Of a stretch of DNA of 64,000 nt, positions 26,903-34,508 are shown one piece after another; position 1 is the stretch's first letter; the number at the start of each line of letters is the position of its first letter. The translations under genes were made by a program, and so were the position numbers. The stretch is from SZAS-79 sp964599095 (GTDB taxonomy: Bacteria > Pseudomonadota > Gammaproteobacteria > Burkholderiales > SG8-39). Below the pieces are notes generated by a model that was not told the origin of the DNA, did no database searches, and worked only from the letters and a program-made list of their open reading frames with translations. The DNA lies in contig CAZREB010000001.1 in the NCBI GenBank assembly GCA_964599095.1, positions 186,001-250,000 of the forward strand, in the 5' to 3' direction.

Positions 26903-26958
26903 TTTCGGCTTCTTTCGTACGCTGGGGATCCGGCAAGTCCCTAATTTACCGCACCTGG

Positions 26959-29181
26959 TCAGTCCGTTCGGGGTCTGCCGATCGCATCGACAAGGAATTT
27001 CTCGAACTCTCCGACGGGTTCGAGGCTTCCATAGAGCACGTGTTCGTTCTCCAGGATCCGCTTCTTTATCGAGTTCCTCACCGAAGGGTCCTTTGCGATC
27101 GCCACGGCTTTCTGCGCGTAATCCTCCACCCCAGTGGCAATGCAATCCTCGAGGCCGAGCATCCTGCAGAACGCCATCCCTTGCCGGCCGCGGAGGAATT
27201 CACTGGGCAACGTCACGAGCGGCGTGCCCAACGCAAATGTGGCAATTGCGGTCGTCCCGATCCCGAAATGGAAGGGGTCGATGACCACGTCGGCCTGCCC
27301 ATTTGCGCTGACGAAATCCGCGTAGTCGAACAACCAGGGCATGAAACAGATCCTGGCACGGACACTTGCAGAGATCGTCCGGTCCAGGCGCCTTTCCAGC
27401 ATCTGCCTCCAAGTGGCGTGCTGGTGATCCTCGAACAGCACGATGACGCCCTCTTCGTCCAGTTCCAGTATCCGGCTCATTGCCACGTCGAAATCCGGGT
27501 GCAGCTTCTGGAGTTTCATGGGGCAGACATAGAGGCGCCTGTTCTCGGGAAGGCCCAGTTCTCGCCGGGTCTTCAGCACGGCCGGCAGCGACGGCCGCTC
27601 GAAGTAGAAAAGCCCGTGCGGAAAGCGAACCAGCTTCTCGCTGTAGTGGGAATCCGCTTCGTCCGACTCCACGAATGCCGGCCACTGGGACAGGAAGTAG
27701 TCGAGGTTGCGAATGCCGGTCGTCACCGGATGACCGCCGTAGACGCATTGCACGTGCGCAAGCCGGGAATACGCGAGGAAGTAGGTCCACGGATCCATCC
27801 CGATGTCGAGGTACACCAGCACATCGAGTTCGAGAGCGGTGATCCTTTTCCTGGCGGTCGCGTAATCCAGGGATAGTTGCACCCTGTTGCCGGCAAACGC
27901 CGCGTACGTGTTGCGGTAGGCCTCGTCTTCGATGTCATGGCTCGAGATGAGCGACACTTCGAATTCCGACCGGTGCGACAGCTCCTCGATGATTCTGCTC
28001 ATGCAGCGGGAAATCGAGTGGGTAAAGACGAAACGCGTCAGGAACCCCACACGCAACCTGCCCTCTCGCCGAGGTCGGGTACAGTGCGGCGCCACGTAAA
28101 GCAGGTCCGGGCAGGCGCGCTCATAGAACTGCGCCACCTTCTCCTGCAGCGGCCTGTCGTTCAGGCCATGGAAAGCAAGGTAGAAATTGGTAATCCCGAC
28201 CCGTCGCGTCGGGTCGTCTATCCTTACGCCGTCGGCAATGAGCTGATCGAGATTGCGTTCGAACCCGGATCTGCTTTCGAGCACTTCATCCTTCGTGCCC
28301 ATGATGGGAGGAAGCATGAGCGCCGCGCGCACGCGCGCGTTGGCCAGCCCCAAGGACTCGGCCCTCTGGTAGCAGGCCATCGCCTCATCGAGGTCCCCCT
28401 GGTCGGCCAGCGCAAACCCAAGGTTGTAATGCGCACTGGCGAAATTCGGGTTGATTTCGATCGCGCGCCGATAGTGGGCGACCGCAAGGTCATACCTGCC
28501 CTGGTCTCCGATCGTATTGCCCAGGTTGTTTTCTGCTTCGGCGTTCTGTGGCGACAGCGCGAGGGCGTTTCGGTAGCTGGCAGCAGCCAATCCAAGCTTG
28601 TTCTGGTCTTGCAGCGCCACGCCAAGGTTGTAATGGGCGCGCGCAAACGCAGGATCTAGCGACAGCGCCTTTTGATAGCAGCCGATCGCCTCGTCCAGTC
28701 TTCCCAGCGTCTGCCATGTGACGCCGAGGTTGTAGTGGGCCTCTGCATACTCCGGCGCCGCCGCGACGGCGCTCAAATAGGCAGCGACCGCCTCGTCGCC
28801 GCGTCCCAGGCCGAGCAGGACGTTGCCCAAGCCAAAGCGCGCCTCGACGTAGTCTGGCTTCAATTCGATCGCGCGGCGATAGGCGATTTCCGCTTCGGCA
28901 GGCCGGCCCAACGCAAGCTGCACTTCGCCAAGGCTGTTGCGCACGAAGGCAGAGTCCTGGCCCATCCGCAACGCTCGCTCGATGAGGTCCAGTCCCTCCG
29001 CATGATGTCCCGACTGGTGGCGCAGCAACCCGAGCAGGTGGGTGGCGTCGAAGTTTCCCGGTTCGCTGCTAAGCGCTTCGCGATAGAGGGCCTCCGCTTG
29101 CTGCAGCTGGCCGCTCCGGTGGTGGGCGATCGCCCGCTCAATCAGCTGCACGGGAGACGGCCCTTGTGATTCCGGATTCAT
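26959..29181 (-). CDS. TPR-containing OGT/SPINDLY-like glycosyltransferase, second subtype
   Basis: 740 residues from ATG 29181 (in-frame alternatives at 29214 and 29247 lack a better ribosome site). Eight TPRs cover roughly residues 1-280. The C-terminal half is a GT-B domain of the SPINDLY type but of a different branch from the neighbouring OGT: VGFLTRFVFTHSISR, YGGHPVTTGI, YVCPMKLQKLHPDFD and IDPFHFGIGTTAIATFALGTP with LPSEFLRGRQ. The His-Thr-Thr...Asp loop of classical OGT is replaced by GIGTTAIAT, without the Asp. Known relatives are probable cytosolic protein glycosyltransferases. It lies in the middle of the minus-strand operon between a GT2 and a methyltransferase. Confidence 0.82.
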   Translation of the reverse strand: MNPESQGPSPVQLIERAIAHHRSGQLQQAEALYREALSSEPGNFDATHLLGLLRHQSGHHAEGLDLIERALRMGQDSAFVRNSLGEVQLALGRPAEAEIAYRRAIELKPDYVEARFGLGNVLLGLGRGDEAVAAYLSAVAAAPEYAEAHYNLGVTWQTLGRLDEAIGCYQKALSLDPAFARAHYNLGVALQDQNKLGLAAASYRNALALSPQNAEAENNLGNTIGDQGRYDLAVAHYRRAIEINPNFASAHYNLGFALADQGDLDEAMACYQRAESLGLANARVRAALMLPPIMGTKDEVLESRSGFERNLDQLIADGVRIDDPTRRVGITNFYLAFHGLNDRPLQEKVAQFYERACPDLLYVAPHCTRPRREGRLRVGFLTRFVFTHSISRCMSRIIEELSHRSEFEVSLISSHDIEDEAYRNTYAAFAGNRVQLSLDYATARKRITALELDVLVYLDIGMDPWTYFLAYSRLAHVQCVYGGHPVTTGIRNLDYFLSQWPAFVESDEADSHYSEKLVRFPHGLFYFERPSLPAVLKTRRELGLPENRRLYVCPMKLQKLHPDFDVAMSRILELDEEGVIVLFEDHQHATWRQMLERRLDRTISASVRARICFMPWLFDYADFVSANGQADVVIDPFHFGIGTTAIATFALGTPLVTLPSEFLRGRQGMAFCRMLGLEDCIATGVEDYAQKAVAIAKDPSVRNSIKKRILENEHVLYGSLEPVGEFEKFLVDAIGRPRTD

Positions 29182-29227
29182 CGTGGGAAGGCCAGGTGCC
29201 TGCGGATCCTGCATTGTCCGAACCGCG

Positions 29228-30007
29228 CTACCAGGGCAGGCGCCCAAACCTCTTTACGAGCGCGTTGAGCTCGGCGGCCGATACTTCCGCGAGGTCGCGC
29301 TGATTGGCGATCCGTTGCATCCCGGAATTCGAATGCACCAGCCGTCGGACGAGCGGATAGGGGGACGGGTGCCTCGCGAGGCGGCTGGCCGGCCCGCCCA
29401 TGTTGAGCACGTTTGCAAGCCAGGGCCTGGTATCGAACTTGCCCGGCGCCATGGGAGCGGTCGCCTCCACGAGATGCACCCGGGGCAATCCCGATTCCGC
29501 CAGCCGCCCCAGCCACTCGTTGTCGAAGTGAAAGCGATAGGCCGGGTCGAATTCCCCGACCGTCCGGAAGGTCGTCAGCGGCATCAGCCAGCCCGAAGGC
29601 ACCGGGAAGTCGAAGATGCGCACCAGTACGCCGTTCTCGTCGTGTTCCAACGTGGTGGATGACACGAACGCCGCGTGCGGCAGCACCTCCAGGGCCGTCT
29701 GGAGGTACTGGGGAAACCACTGGTCGTCGTCCTCGAGGAACGCAATCAATCCGGATTCGACGAGCCGGGCCGCCGCATTGTTTGCGCTCACCGCATACCG
29801 GCCGGGACTCTCGACAAAGGTGAGGCCGAGCCTGCTCGCCAAGTCGCTTTCCGGCACCTCGCCGGCATCGACCCCGACCAGGACCCTCACATCGAAATCG
29901 TCGATCACCGTCTGCGCGCGGATCGAGGCCACCGCGCGCGTCAGGAATTCCTCCTGCTGGGGTTGCCGTCTGGAGGGAATGATTACGGTGAGGCCTTGCT
30001 TGCTCAT
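29228..30007 (-). CDS. Family 2 glycosyltransferase
   Basis: 259 residues, a compact GT-A protein. The N-terminal strand reads LTVIIPSRRQPQQEEFLTRA, the second nucleotide-binding region DFDVRVLVGVDAG, and the metal DxD FLEDDDQWFP near residue 93. There are no membrane segments, so it is a soluble or peripheral enzyme. The sugar and acceptor are unknown. ATG 30007 overlaps the methyltransferase stop (ATGA), and the OGT-like gene follows within 50 bp. This places a stepwise glycan-extending enzyme directly beside a predicted protein-glycosylating one. Confidence 0.84.
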   Translation of the reverse strand: MSKQGLTVIIPSRRQPQQEEFLTRAVASIRAQTVIDDFDVRVLVGVDAGEVPESDLASRLGLTFVESPGRYAVSANNAAARLVESGLIAFLEDDDQWFPQYLQTALEVLPHAAFVSSTTLEHDENGVLVRIFDFPVPSGWLMPLTTFRTVGEFDPAYRFHFDNEWLGRLAESGLPRVHLVEATAPMAPGKFDTRPWLANVLNMGGPASRLARHPSPYPLVRRLVHSNSGMQRIANQRDLAEVSAAELNALVKRFGRLPW

Positions 30008-31257
30008 TTTGACGGGGCCCCGAGCGCCTCAGCGCCTATCGTGCGCACGGTCGGGTGCGGAACGATGAACCTGCCGCCCGCCCGCAGGAAATCCGCATAT
30101 TTCCGGACGAAGAAGTCGAGGAAATTCCACGACAGGACGAGGTAGTAGTCGGGCTGCGGGTCGACCGATTCTTCGTACACGATCGGGATATGGGTCCCCG
30201 GCGTGAACCTTCCGATCTTGAACCGGTTGACCTCGGTCGCCATTTCCACGAGGTCGGTGCCGATGCGGCAGTAGTTCAGCAGCGTGCTTCCTTTGAGGGG
30301 GGCGCCCAGCGCATAGATCTTCTTTCCCTCCCCTCGAAGGGTCTTGAGCAGCCCGACCAGGGCGTCGCGATTCTGCGCGACGCGGCGTCCGAACGCATGA
30401 TAGGTCTCAAGGTCGAGGAGGCCCGCGTCCCGCTCTGATTGCAGCGCTTTTTCTATCGACGGGGAGGTCTGGTGCGGACCATCCTCCCTCCCGACGTAAA
30501 GGACAAAGGACCCGCCGTGAACGTCGTAGAAATCGACGTCCAGCATCTTCAAACCGTACCTCGAAAACAGCCCAGCGAGCGGGGTCAGGCCGTGGATCAT
30601 CGTGTGCTCGTGGTAGAAGTGATCGAACTGGAACTTCTCGATCACGTCCTTGATGTAAACACACTGCGCAACAAAGACTCCGCCGCCAGGCAGCAACTCG
30701 GCCAGGCCTTTGACGAAACTGTGGATGTCCGCAACATGGTAGAAGACCGCCGTCGCCGTGATCAGGTCCGGCTGCAAGCCGAGCACCTTGAACGCCTGCG
30801 CCGACTCCCGCGTCCAGAAGGATTCGCAGACGGTGAGGCCCTCGGCTCGCGCAAGCTGTCCGCAACGCTTCCCCGGATCGATCCCGAGGACCCGCATTCC
30901 CGCGCGCTGGAAACGCTTGAGGAGCGTCCCGTCATTGGCGCCGATGTCGAGGACGAGGCTGTTCTTCTCGATCGGGAATTTTTCGAGCGTGTTCTGCACC
31001 AGGTGGTCGAAATGGTCCACGACCGGCATGTTCACGCCGGTGATGTAGGGGTGGTTCGCGAACATGAATTCCACCGGGGGGAATTCCTCGATCTGCACCT
31101 GCCAGCACCGGGGGCACACGGTCATCGCCATCGGGAAGAGCGGCTCCTTGCCCAGGTCCTGGAGGCTCGGGAAGTGGTTCCCGTTCGGCTGGTCCCCGAG
31201 ATCGAGAAACCTTTCGAGGCGGGTTCCGCCGCAATTGATGCAGGTCGTGTTCTTCAT
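30004..31257 (-). CDS. Zn-finger SAM-dependent sugar C-methyltransferase (TylCIII/TcaB9-like)
   Basis: 417 residues. N-terminal zinc site CINCGG plus CPRCWQVQ, then a SAM domain (LVLDIGANDGTLL) with FYHEHTMIHGLTPLAGLF, which retains the Tyr-x-Glu-His of the active site. DVHGGSFVLYV and the C-terminal IYALGAPLKGSTLLNY and FTPGTHIPIVYE follow. This is the full motif set of NDP-sugar C3-methyltransferases, which methylate the carbon next to a keto group. The gene abuts the epimerase gene (no spacer) and overlaps the GT2 gene by ATGA, so it very probably acts on the NDP-sugar made by its neighbours. Compare the related gene at 7596, which lacks the Glu-His pair. Confidence 0.85.
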   Translation of the reverse strand: MKNTTCINCGGTRLERFLDLGDQPNGNHFPSLQDLGKEPLFPMAMTVCPRCWQVQIEEFPPVEFMFANHPYITGVNMPVVDHFDHLVQNTLEKFPIEKNSLVLDIGANDGTLLKRFQRAGMRVLGIDPGKRCGQLARAEGLTVCESFWTRESAQAFKVLGLQPDLITATAVFYHVADIHSFVKGLAELLPGGGVFVAQCVYIKDVIEKFQFDHFYHEHTMIHGLTPLAGLFSRYGLKMLDVDFYDVHGGSFVLYVGREDGPHQTSPSIEKALQSERDAGLLDLETYHAFGRRVAQNRDALVGLLKTLRGEGKKIYALGAPLKGSTLLNYCRIGTDLVEMATEVNRFKIGRFTPGTHIPIVYEESVDPQPDYYLVLSWNFLDFFVRKYADFLRAGGRFIVPHPTVRTIGAEALGAPSK

Positions 31258-32190
31258 CTATGCAATCTGGCGTTCGCCGGCCGGTTTGTTTTCAAGCCAC
31301 CATCGGCAGGCCGAGCGTACTGACTCGTCCAGGTTCTTCGCCGGCACCCATCCCAATTCCTCGCGAAGCCGGATCACCGACGCGACGACCGCAGGGGATG
31401 GCGCGCCCGGCGCCGACGCCGTATTGAACGTGACCAAATCTTCCCGGCCCAATTCTCCCGCAATGTGCTCGACGAGTTGCCGGACACTGACAGGCACGCC
31501 GGAAGCAATATTGATCGCACCCGAAACATCGCTCGCGTACAGGGCCGCGAAAGCGTCTCCTGCCTCCGCGACACCGAGGAAGTCACGTACGTCGCTGCAG
31601 TCGTCGAGCGCCAATTCTTTTCGTTCGACCAGTGTCTGCACCACGCGCGGCACCAGCCGCTCCGGGTTTTCGCCCGGGCCGAAGATGTTGAAAATGCGGC
31701 CCCACGCCCAGGACAGGGCGGCGGCAGGCGCCCACGCCTCGACGATTTCCCTCAGCGCATTCTTGCAGTGGCCGTAGAGGCTGGATGGGCGCAGCAGACT
31801 GTGGCCTTCGTCGAGCAGGTTCCCCGACGACCAATCGTATTCCGCAGAGGTTCCTGCAATGACCACGCGCTTGCCGCCTTCCGCACGGAATGCACGCAAC
31901 AGGTCTATCGTCGCCGCGGTCCAGTCGAGATTCTCCGGTGTCGTCCAGTAAGTTCGATGCTCGGTCACCCAGGCCAGGTGCATCAGCCCGTCGGGACGCA
32001 CTTGGCGGAGCAACTCCGACGCCCTGTTTCGATCGAACAGGTTCGCCCGGTGCCAGCGGACGCCGATCGAATTCCCAGGGGCAGGATCCAGTCGGCTGAT
32101 CGAGTGCACCTCGTACCCGCGCCGGACGAGCGACTCGACGACGTGACGGCCGAGAAACCCGCTGGCGCCGGTAACCAGCACGCGGCTCAT
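31258..32190 (-). CDS. NAD-dependent sugar epimerase/dehydratase (extended SDR)
   Basis: 310 residues. The NAD-binding loop is RVLVTGASGFLGRHVVESL at the N-terminus. The catalytic Tyr-x-x-x-Lys is seen in SLYGHCKNALREIV, preceded by the Ser-containing VIAGTSAEYDW strand. These are typical of extended SDRs acting on NDP-sugars (4-epimerases, 4-reductases, 4,6-dehydratases). Exact specificity cannot be told from sequence alone; after an RmlC-like epimerase, a C4-reductase on a dTDP- or GDP-4-keto sugar is a reasonable guess. It overlaps rmlC by 4 bp and is followed without spacer by the C-methyltransferase. Confidence 0.86.
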   Translation of the reverse strand: MSRVLVTGASGFLGRHVVESLVRRGYEVHSISRLDPAPGNSIGVRWHRANLFDRNRASELLRQVRPDGLMHLAWVTEHRTYWTTPENLDWTAATIDLLRAFRAEGGKRVVIAGTSAEYDWSSGNLLDEGHSLLRPSSLYGHCKNALREIVEAWAPAAALSWAWGRIFNIFGPGENPERLVPRVVQTLVERKELALDDCSDVRDFLGVAEAGDAFAALYASDVSGAINIASGVPVSVRQLVEHIAGELGREDLVTFNTASAPGAPSPAVVASVIRLREELGWVPAKNLDESVRSACRWWLENKPAGERQIA

Positions 32191-32726
32191 TTTCGATAGT
32201 CCGGAGCCGATCGATCACGATCGGAAAGCATCGGCTGCACGCCTGCGGGCAACGGCCATTCGATCCCGACTGCGGGGTCGTCCCAGCGCAGCGTTCTTGC
32301 CGATTCGGGCACGTAAGCGCCTTCGATGAGATAGGCGACAGTCGAGTTTTCCACTCGGGTCAGGAATCCATGCGCGCAGCCCCGCGGCACATAGACCGCA
32401 CGGCCGCTTGCCTCGTCGAGTTCCACTGCATTCCAACGCATGTACGACTCGGAATCCGGCCGCAAGTCGACGATCACGTCCCACACGGATCCGCGTACAC
32501 AACTCACCATTCGCACTTGCGCATGCGGCTGCTCCTGGTAGTGCATGCCCCGCAAGGTGTACCGTTTGAGATTGTGGGAATGATATGCACCCATGGGCAC
32601 GATCGGAACGTCGTCACGCGATTGTCCCCCGGACTCCCAGAATACTTCGAATACGCCGCGTTCATCCCTGTATGGAACGGTTTCGAAAAGTACGGCATCT
32701 GCGATCTTGAGCGGCGTTGCTTTCAT
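32187..32726 (-). CDS. rmlC: dTDP-4-dehydrorhamnose 3,5-epimerase-like protein
   Basis: 179 residues from ATG 32726; an upstream in-frame extension of 29 residues to 32813 is not family-like. It is a cupin-type RmlC with KIADAVLFETVPYRDERGVF, LRGMHYQ (catalytic His region), WDVIVDLRPDS, and YVPRGCAHGFLT. It epimerises C3 and C5 of dTDP-4-keto-6-deoxyglucose, or a related NDP-sugar. No rmlA, rmlB or rmlD homolog is visible in the window, so the precursor comes from genes elsewhere, or this enzyme serves a different keto sugar. It is the first gene of the minus-strand island operon, starting 115 bp after the tRNA-Lys terminator. Confidence 0.85.
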   Translation of the reverse strand: MKATPLKIADAVLFETVPYRDERGVFEVFWESGGQSRDDVPIVPMGAYHSHNLKRYTLRGMHYQEQPHAQVRMVSCVRGSVWDVIVDLRPDSESYMRWNAVELDEASGRAVYVPRGCAHGFLTRVENSTVAYLIEGAYVPESARTLRWDDPAVGIEWPLPAGVQPMLSDRDRSAPDYRK

Positions 32727-32840
32727 GCGACCAGTACGCAACCAGGTTTTCGGGCCATCGACGATGCTTTCGGCTGTCACAAGCAATTTGCGCCTCGCAG
32801 CCGGCGCCGTCAAACTGCGTCGAAGGGCTTCGATCGCAAG

Positions 32841-32870
32841 AAAAAAGGCTCTGGCCGAAGCCAGAGCCTT
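32841..32870 (-). terminator. Rho-independent terminator of tRNA-Lys
   Basis: Perfect 9-bp inverted repeat GGCTCTGGC (32847-32855) and GCCAGAGCC (32860-32868) with a CGAA loop (TTCG on the transcript). On the minus strand it is followed by TTTTTT. It lies 8 bp beyond the tRNA 3' end and separates the tRNA from the island operon. Confidence 0.9.
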
Positions 32871-32877
32871 GGTATTT

Positions 32878-32953
32878 TGGTAGGCCGTGGCGGATTCGAA
32901 CCGCCGACCAACGGATTAAAAGTCCGCTGCTCTACCAGCTGAGCTAACGACCC
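32878..32953 (-). tRNA. tRNA-Lys, anticodon TTT
   Basis: A 76-nt cloverleaf reads on the minus strand, with CCA encoded (32880-32878). D-arm GCTCAGCTGGTAGAGC; anticodon arm GCGGA-CTTTTAA-TCCGT with anticodon TTT; T-arm GGCGG-TTCGAAT-CCGCC. The acceptor stem pairs GGGTCGT with ACGGCCT, giving two wobble pairs, G1-U72 and U4-G69. A normal tRNA-Lys has ACGACCC and Watson-Crick pairs at both positions. It forms the right boundary of the glycosylation island, whose genes lie on its 3' side. No repeat of the tRNA 3' end is visible at the island's left edge. Confidence 0.93.
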
Positions 32954-33031
32954 AAAACAGGACCGCGGATTCTACTTGGTGGCCGAGGGGCGGTCAACGA
33001 AACCGGCCGCCGGGCGCGGGAGTGGCGTCGT

Positions 33032-33736
33032 TCATGACGGCGCATACCGGGTGGTGTCCGCAACGCCCGCGGCCGCGAATCCGTCCTTCCTGATCCGGCA
33101 AGCATCGCATAGTCCGCAGGCGCGCCCGAGCGAGTCAGGCTGGTAGCAGGTGACGGTCTGCGCGGGATCCACGCCAAGCTCGAGGGCCAGCCGGACGATC
33201 TGGGCCTTGGACTTGTCGACCAGCGGCCCGCGCACTTCGATGGATCGGCCCTCGACCGCGGCCTTTGTCGCAAGGTTGGCCATCGCCTCGAAGGCGCGCA
33301 GGTATTCAGGCCGGCAGTCGGGATAGCCCGAATAGTCGACCGCGTTGGCGCCAACGAAGATGTGCCGGGCGCCGAGGACCTCCGCCCAGCCCAGCGCGAG
33401 CGAAAGCAGGATGGTGTTGCGCGCCGGCACGTAGGTGACCGGGATCCCGCCCTTGACCCCGCCCGTCGGCACCTCGATCGAGGCATCGGTGAGCGCCGAG
33501 CCTCCGATCGCAGCCAGGTCCAGCCTTATGGTCTTGTGCGCGGCCGCGCCGTTGGCACTCGCGATGCGCGAGGCGGCCTCGAGCTCGGCGCGATGACGCT
33601 GGCCGTAATCCACCGACAGGCAGTGGCACTCGTAGCCTTCGCGACGCGCCCAGGCCAGCGTGGTCGCGGAGTCGAGCCCTCCGGAGAGCAGAACGACCGC
33701 CTTCTCACGGGATGGCGCGCCCGGGGCCTGCGCCAC
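33032..33736 (-). CDS. queC: 7-cyano-7-deazaguanine synthase
   Basis: 234 residues from a GTG at 33736, 4 bp after the cpoB stop; the longer open frame to 33964 is out-of-frame read-through of cpoB DNA. It catalyses ATP-dependent conversion of 7-carboxy-7-deazaguanine to preQ0 in queuosine biosynthesis. The PP-loop LLSGGLDS lies at residues 16-23, with YGQRH after it. The C-terminal zinc site has CYQPDSLGRACGLCDACRIR (four Cys). The position at the end of the tol-pal operon is common in betaproteobacteria. queC lies beside a tRNA-Lys gene, but queuosine acts on other tRNAs, so that proximity is probably incidental. Confidence 0.93.
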   Translation of the reverse strand: MAQAPGAPSREKAVVLLSGGLDSATTLAWARREGYECHCLSVDYGQRHRAELEAASRIASANGAAAHKTIRLDLAAIGGSALTDASIEVPTGGVKGGIPVTYVPARNTILLSLALGWAEVLGARHIFVGANAVDYSGYPDCRPEYLRAFEAMANLATKAAVEGRSIEVRGPLVDKSKAQIVRLALELGVDPAQTVTCYQPDSLGRACGLCDACRIRKDGFAAAGVADTTRYAPS

Positions 33737-33740
33737 GGCC

Positions 33741-34508
33741 CTAGCGCTTTTGCAGCCGCTGCTTCGCCGAGGCGGCCGCCTGGCTCGCGGGATATCGCTC
33801 GACGAGCCCTTCGAGCGTCTTCTGCGCGCTGCGCCGGTCGCCGAGCGACTCCTGCGAATTCGCGATGTTGAGCATTGCGTCCGGCGCCTTGGGATCCTCG
33901 GGCCACGCCGCCAGCACTTTCTGCTGGGCCGCGATTGCATTGCGGAAATCGCGCTGGGCCGCATAGGCCATGCCTATCCAGTATTGGGCGTTCGGCGCCA
34001 GCCGGCCATTCGGGTAGGTCACGAGCAATCCCTGCAGCGCGGAGATCGCGAGCGGATAGTTGCCGAGCTTGAACTGGTTGAGCGCGGCTTCATACGCCCG
34101 GGTTTCCTCGGGGGAGGCCGGTGCGTCGGACCCCTTGTCGCCGGTGGCCTCACGAGGCTGCTCGAGCTTGCGCAGACGGGTGTCGATGTCGAGGTAGAGA
34201 TCCTTCTGGCGCTTTTCGGCCGTCTCGACCTGGTTCAGCAGCACCTCGACCTGGCCGCGCACCCGGGCAATATCCGCCTTGAGGGCATCGATCTGGCCTG
34301 CAAGGTCGACGAGCGCCCGGCGGTCGCGCACTTCCGCCTCGATCTTGCCGAGCCTGTCCTCCACCGCCTGCTGGTTCGCAATGATCTGCCGGCGCAGCGC
34401 CTCTACGCGCGCACGGGCCTCGTCATCGTCGAACAGCGCCGCGTGGGAGACCGACGCGAAGGCGGACAACGCCAACGCGAAGGCAGCCGCGAGCGCGGGC
34501 AATCGCAT
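33741..34508 (-). CDS. cpoB: Cell division coordinator CpoB (YbgF)
   Basis: 255 residues. The signal peptide is MRLPALAAAFALALSAFASV-type, cut near SHAALFDDD. Then comes a coiled-coil segment (roughly 30-110, heptads around VEDRLGKIEAEVRDRRALVD) that trimerises the protein, and a C-terminal TPR domain (AYEAALNQFKLGNYPLAISALQ and two further repeats). This periplasmic protein links TolA to peptidoglycan synthesis during outer-membrane constriction. ATG 34508 shares one base with the pal stop. Length and order are as in other tol-pal operons. Confidence 0.93.
   Translation of the reverse strand: MRLPALAAAFALALSAFASVSHAALFDDDEARARVEALRRQIIANQQAVEDRLGKIEAEVRDRRALVDLAGQIDALKADIARVRGQVEVLLNQVETAEKRQKDLYLDIDTRLRKLEQPREATGDKGSDAPASPEETRAYEAALNQFKLGNYPLAISALQGLLVTYPNGRLAPNAQYWIGMAYAAQRDFRNAIAAQQKVLAAWPEDPKAPDAMLNIANSQESLGDRRSAQKTLEGLVERYPASQAAASAKQRLQKR

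Noticed and set aside
26903..27145. N-terminal 81-codon extension of the methyltransferase at 26156
   Set aside because: Lies inside the end of the OGT-like gene and is Arg/Gly-rich without family similarity; ATG 26902 gives a normal methyltransferase.
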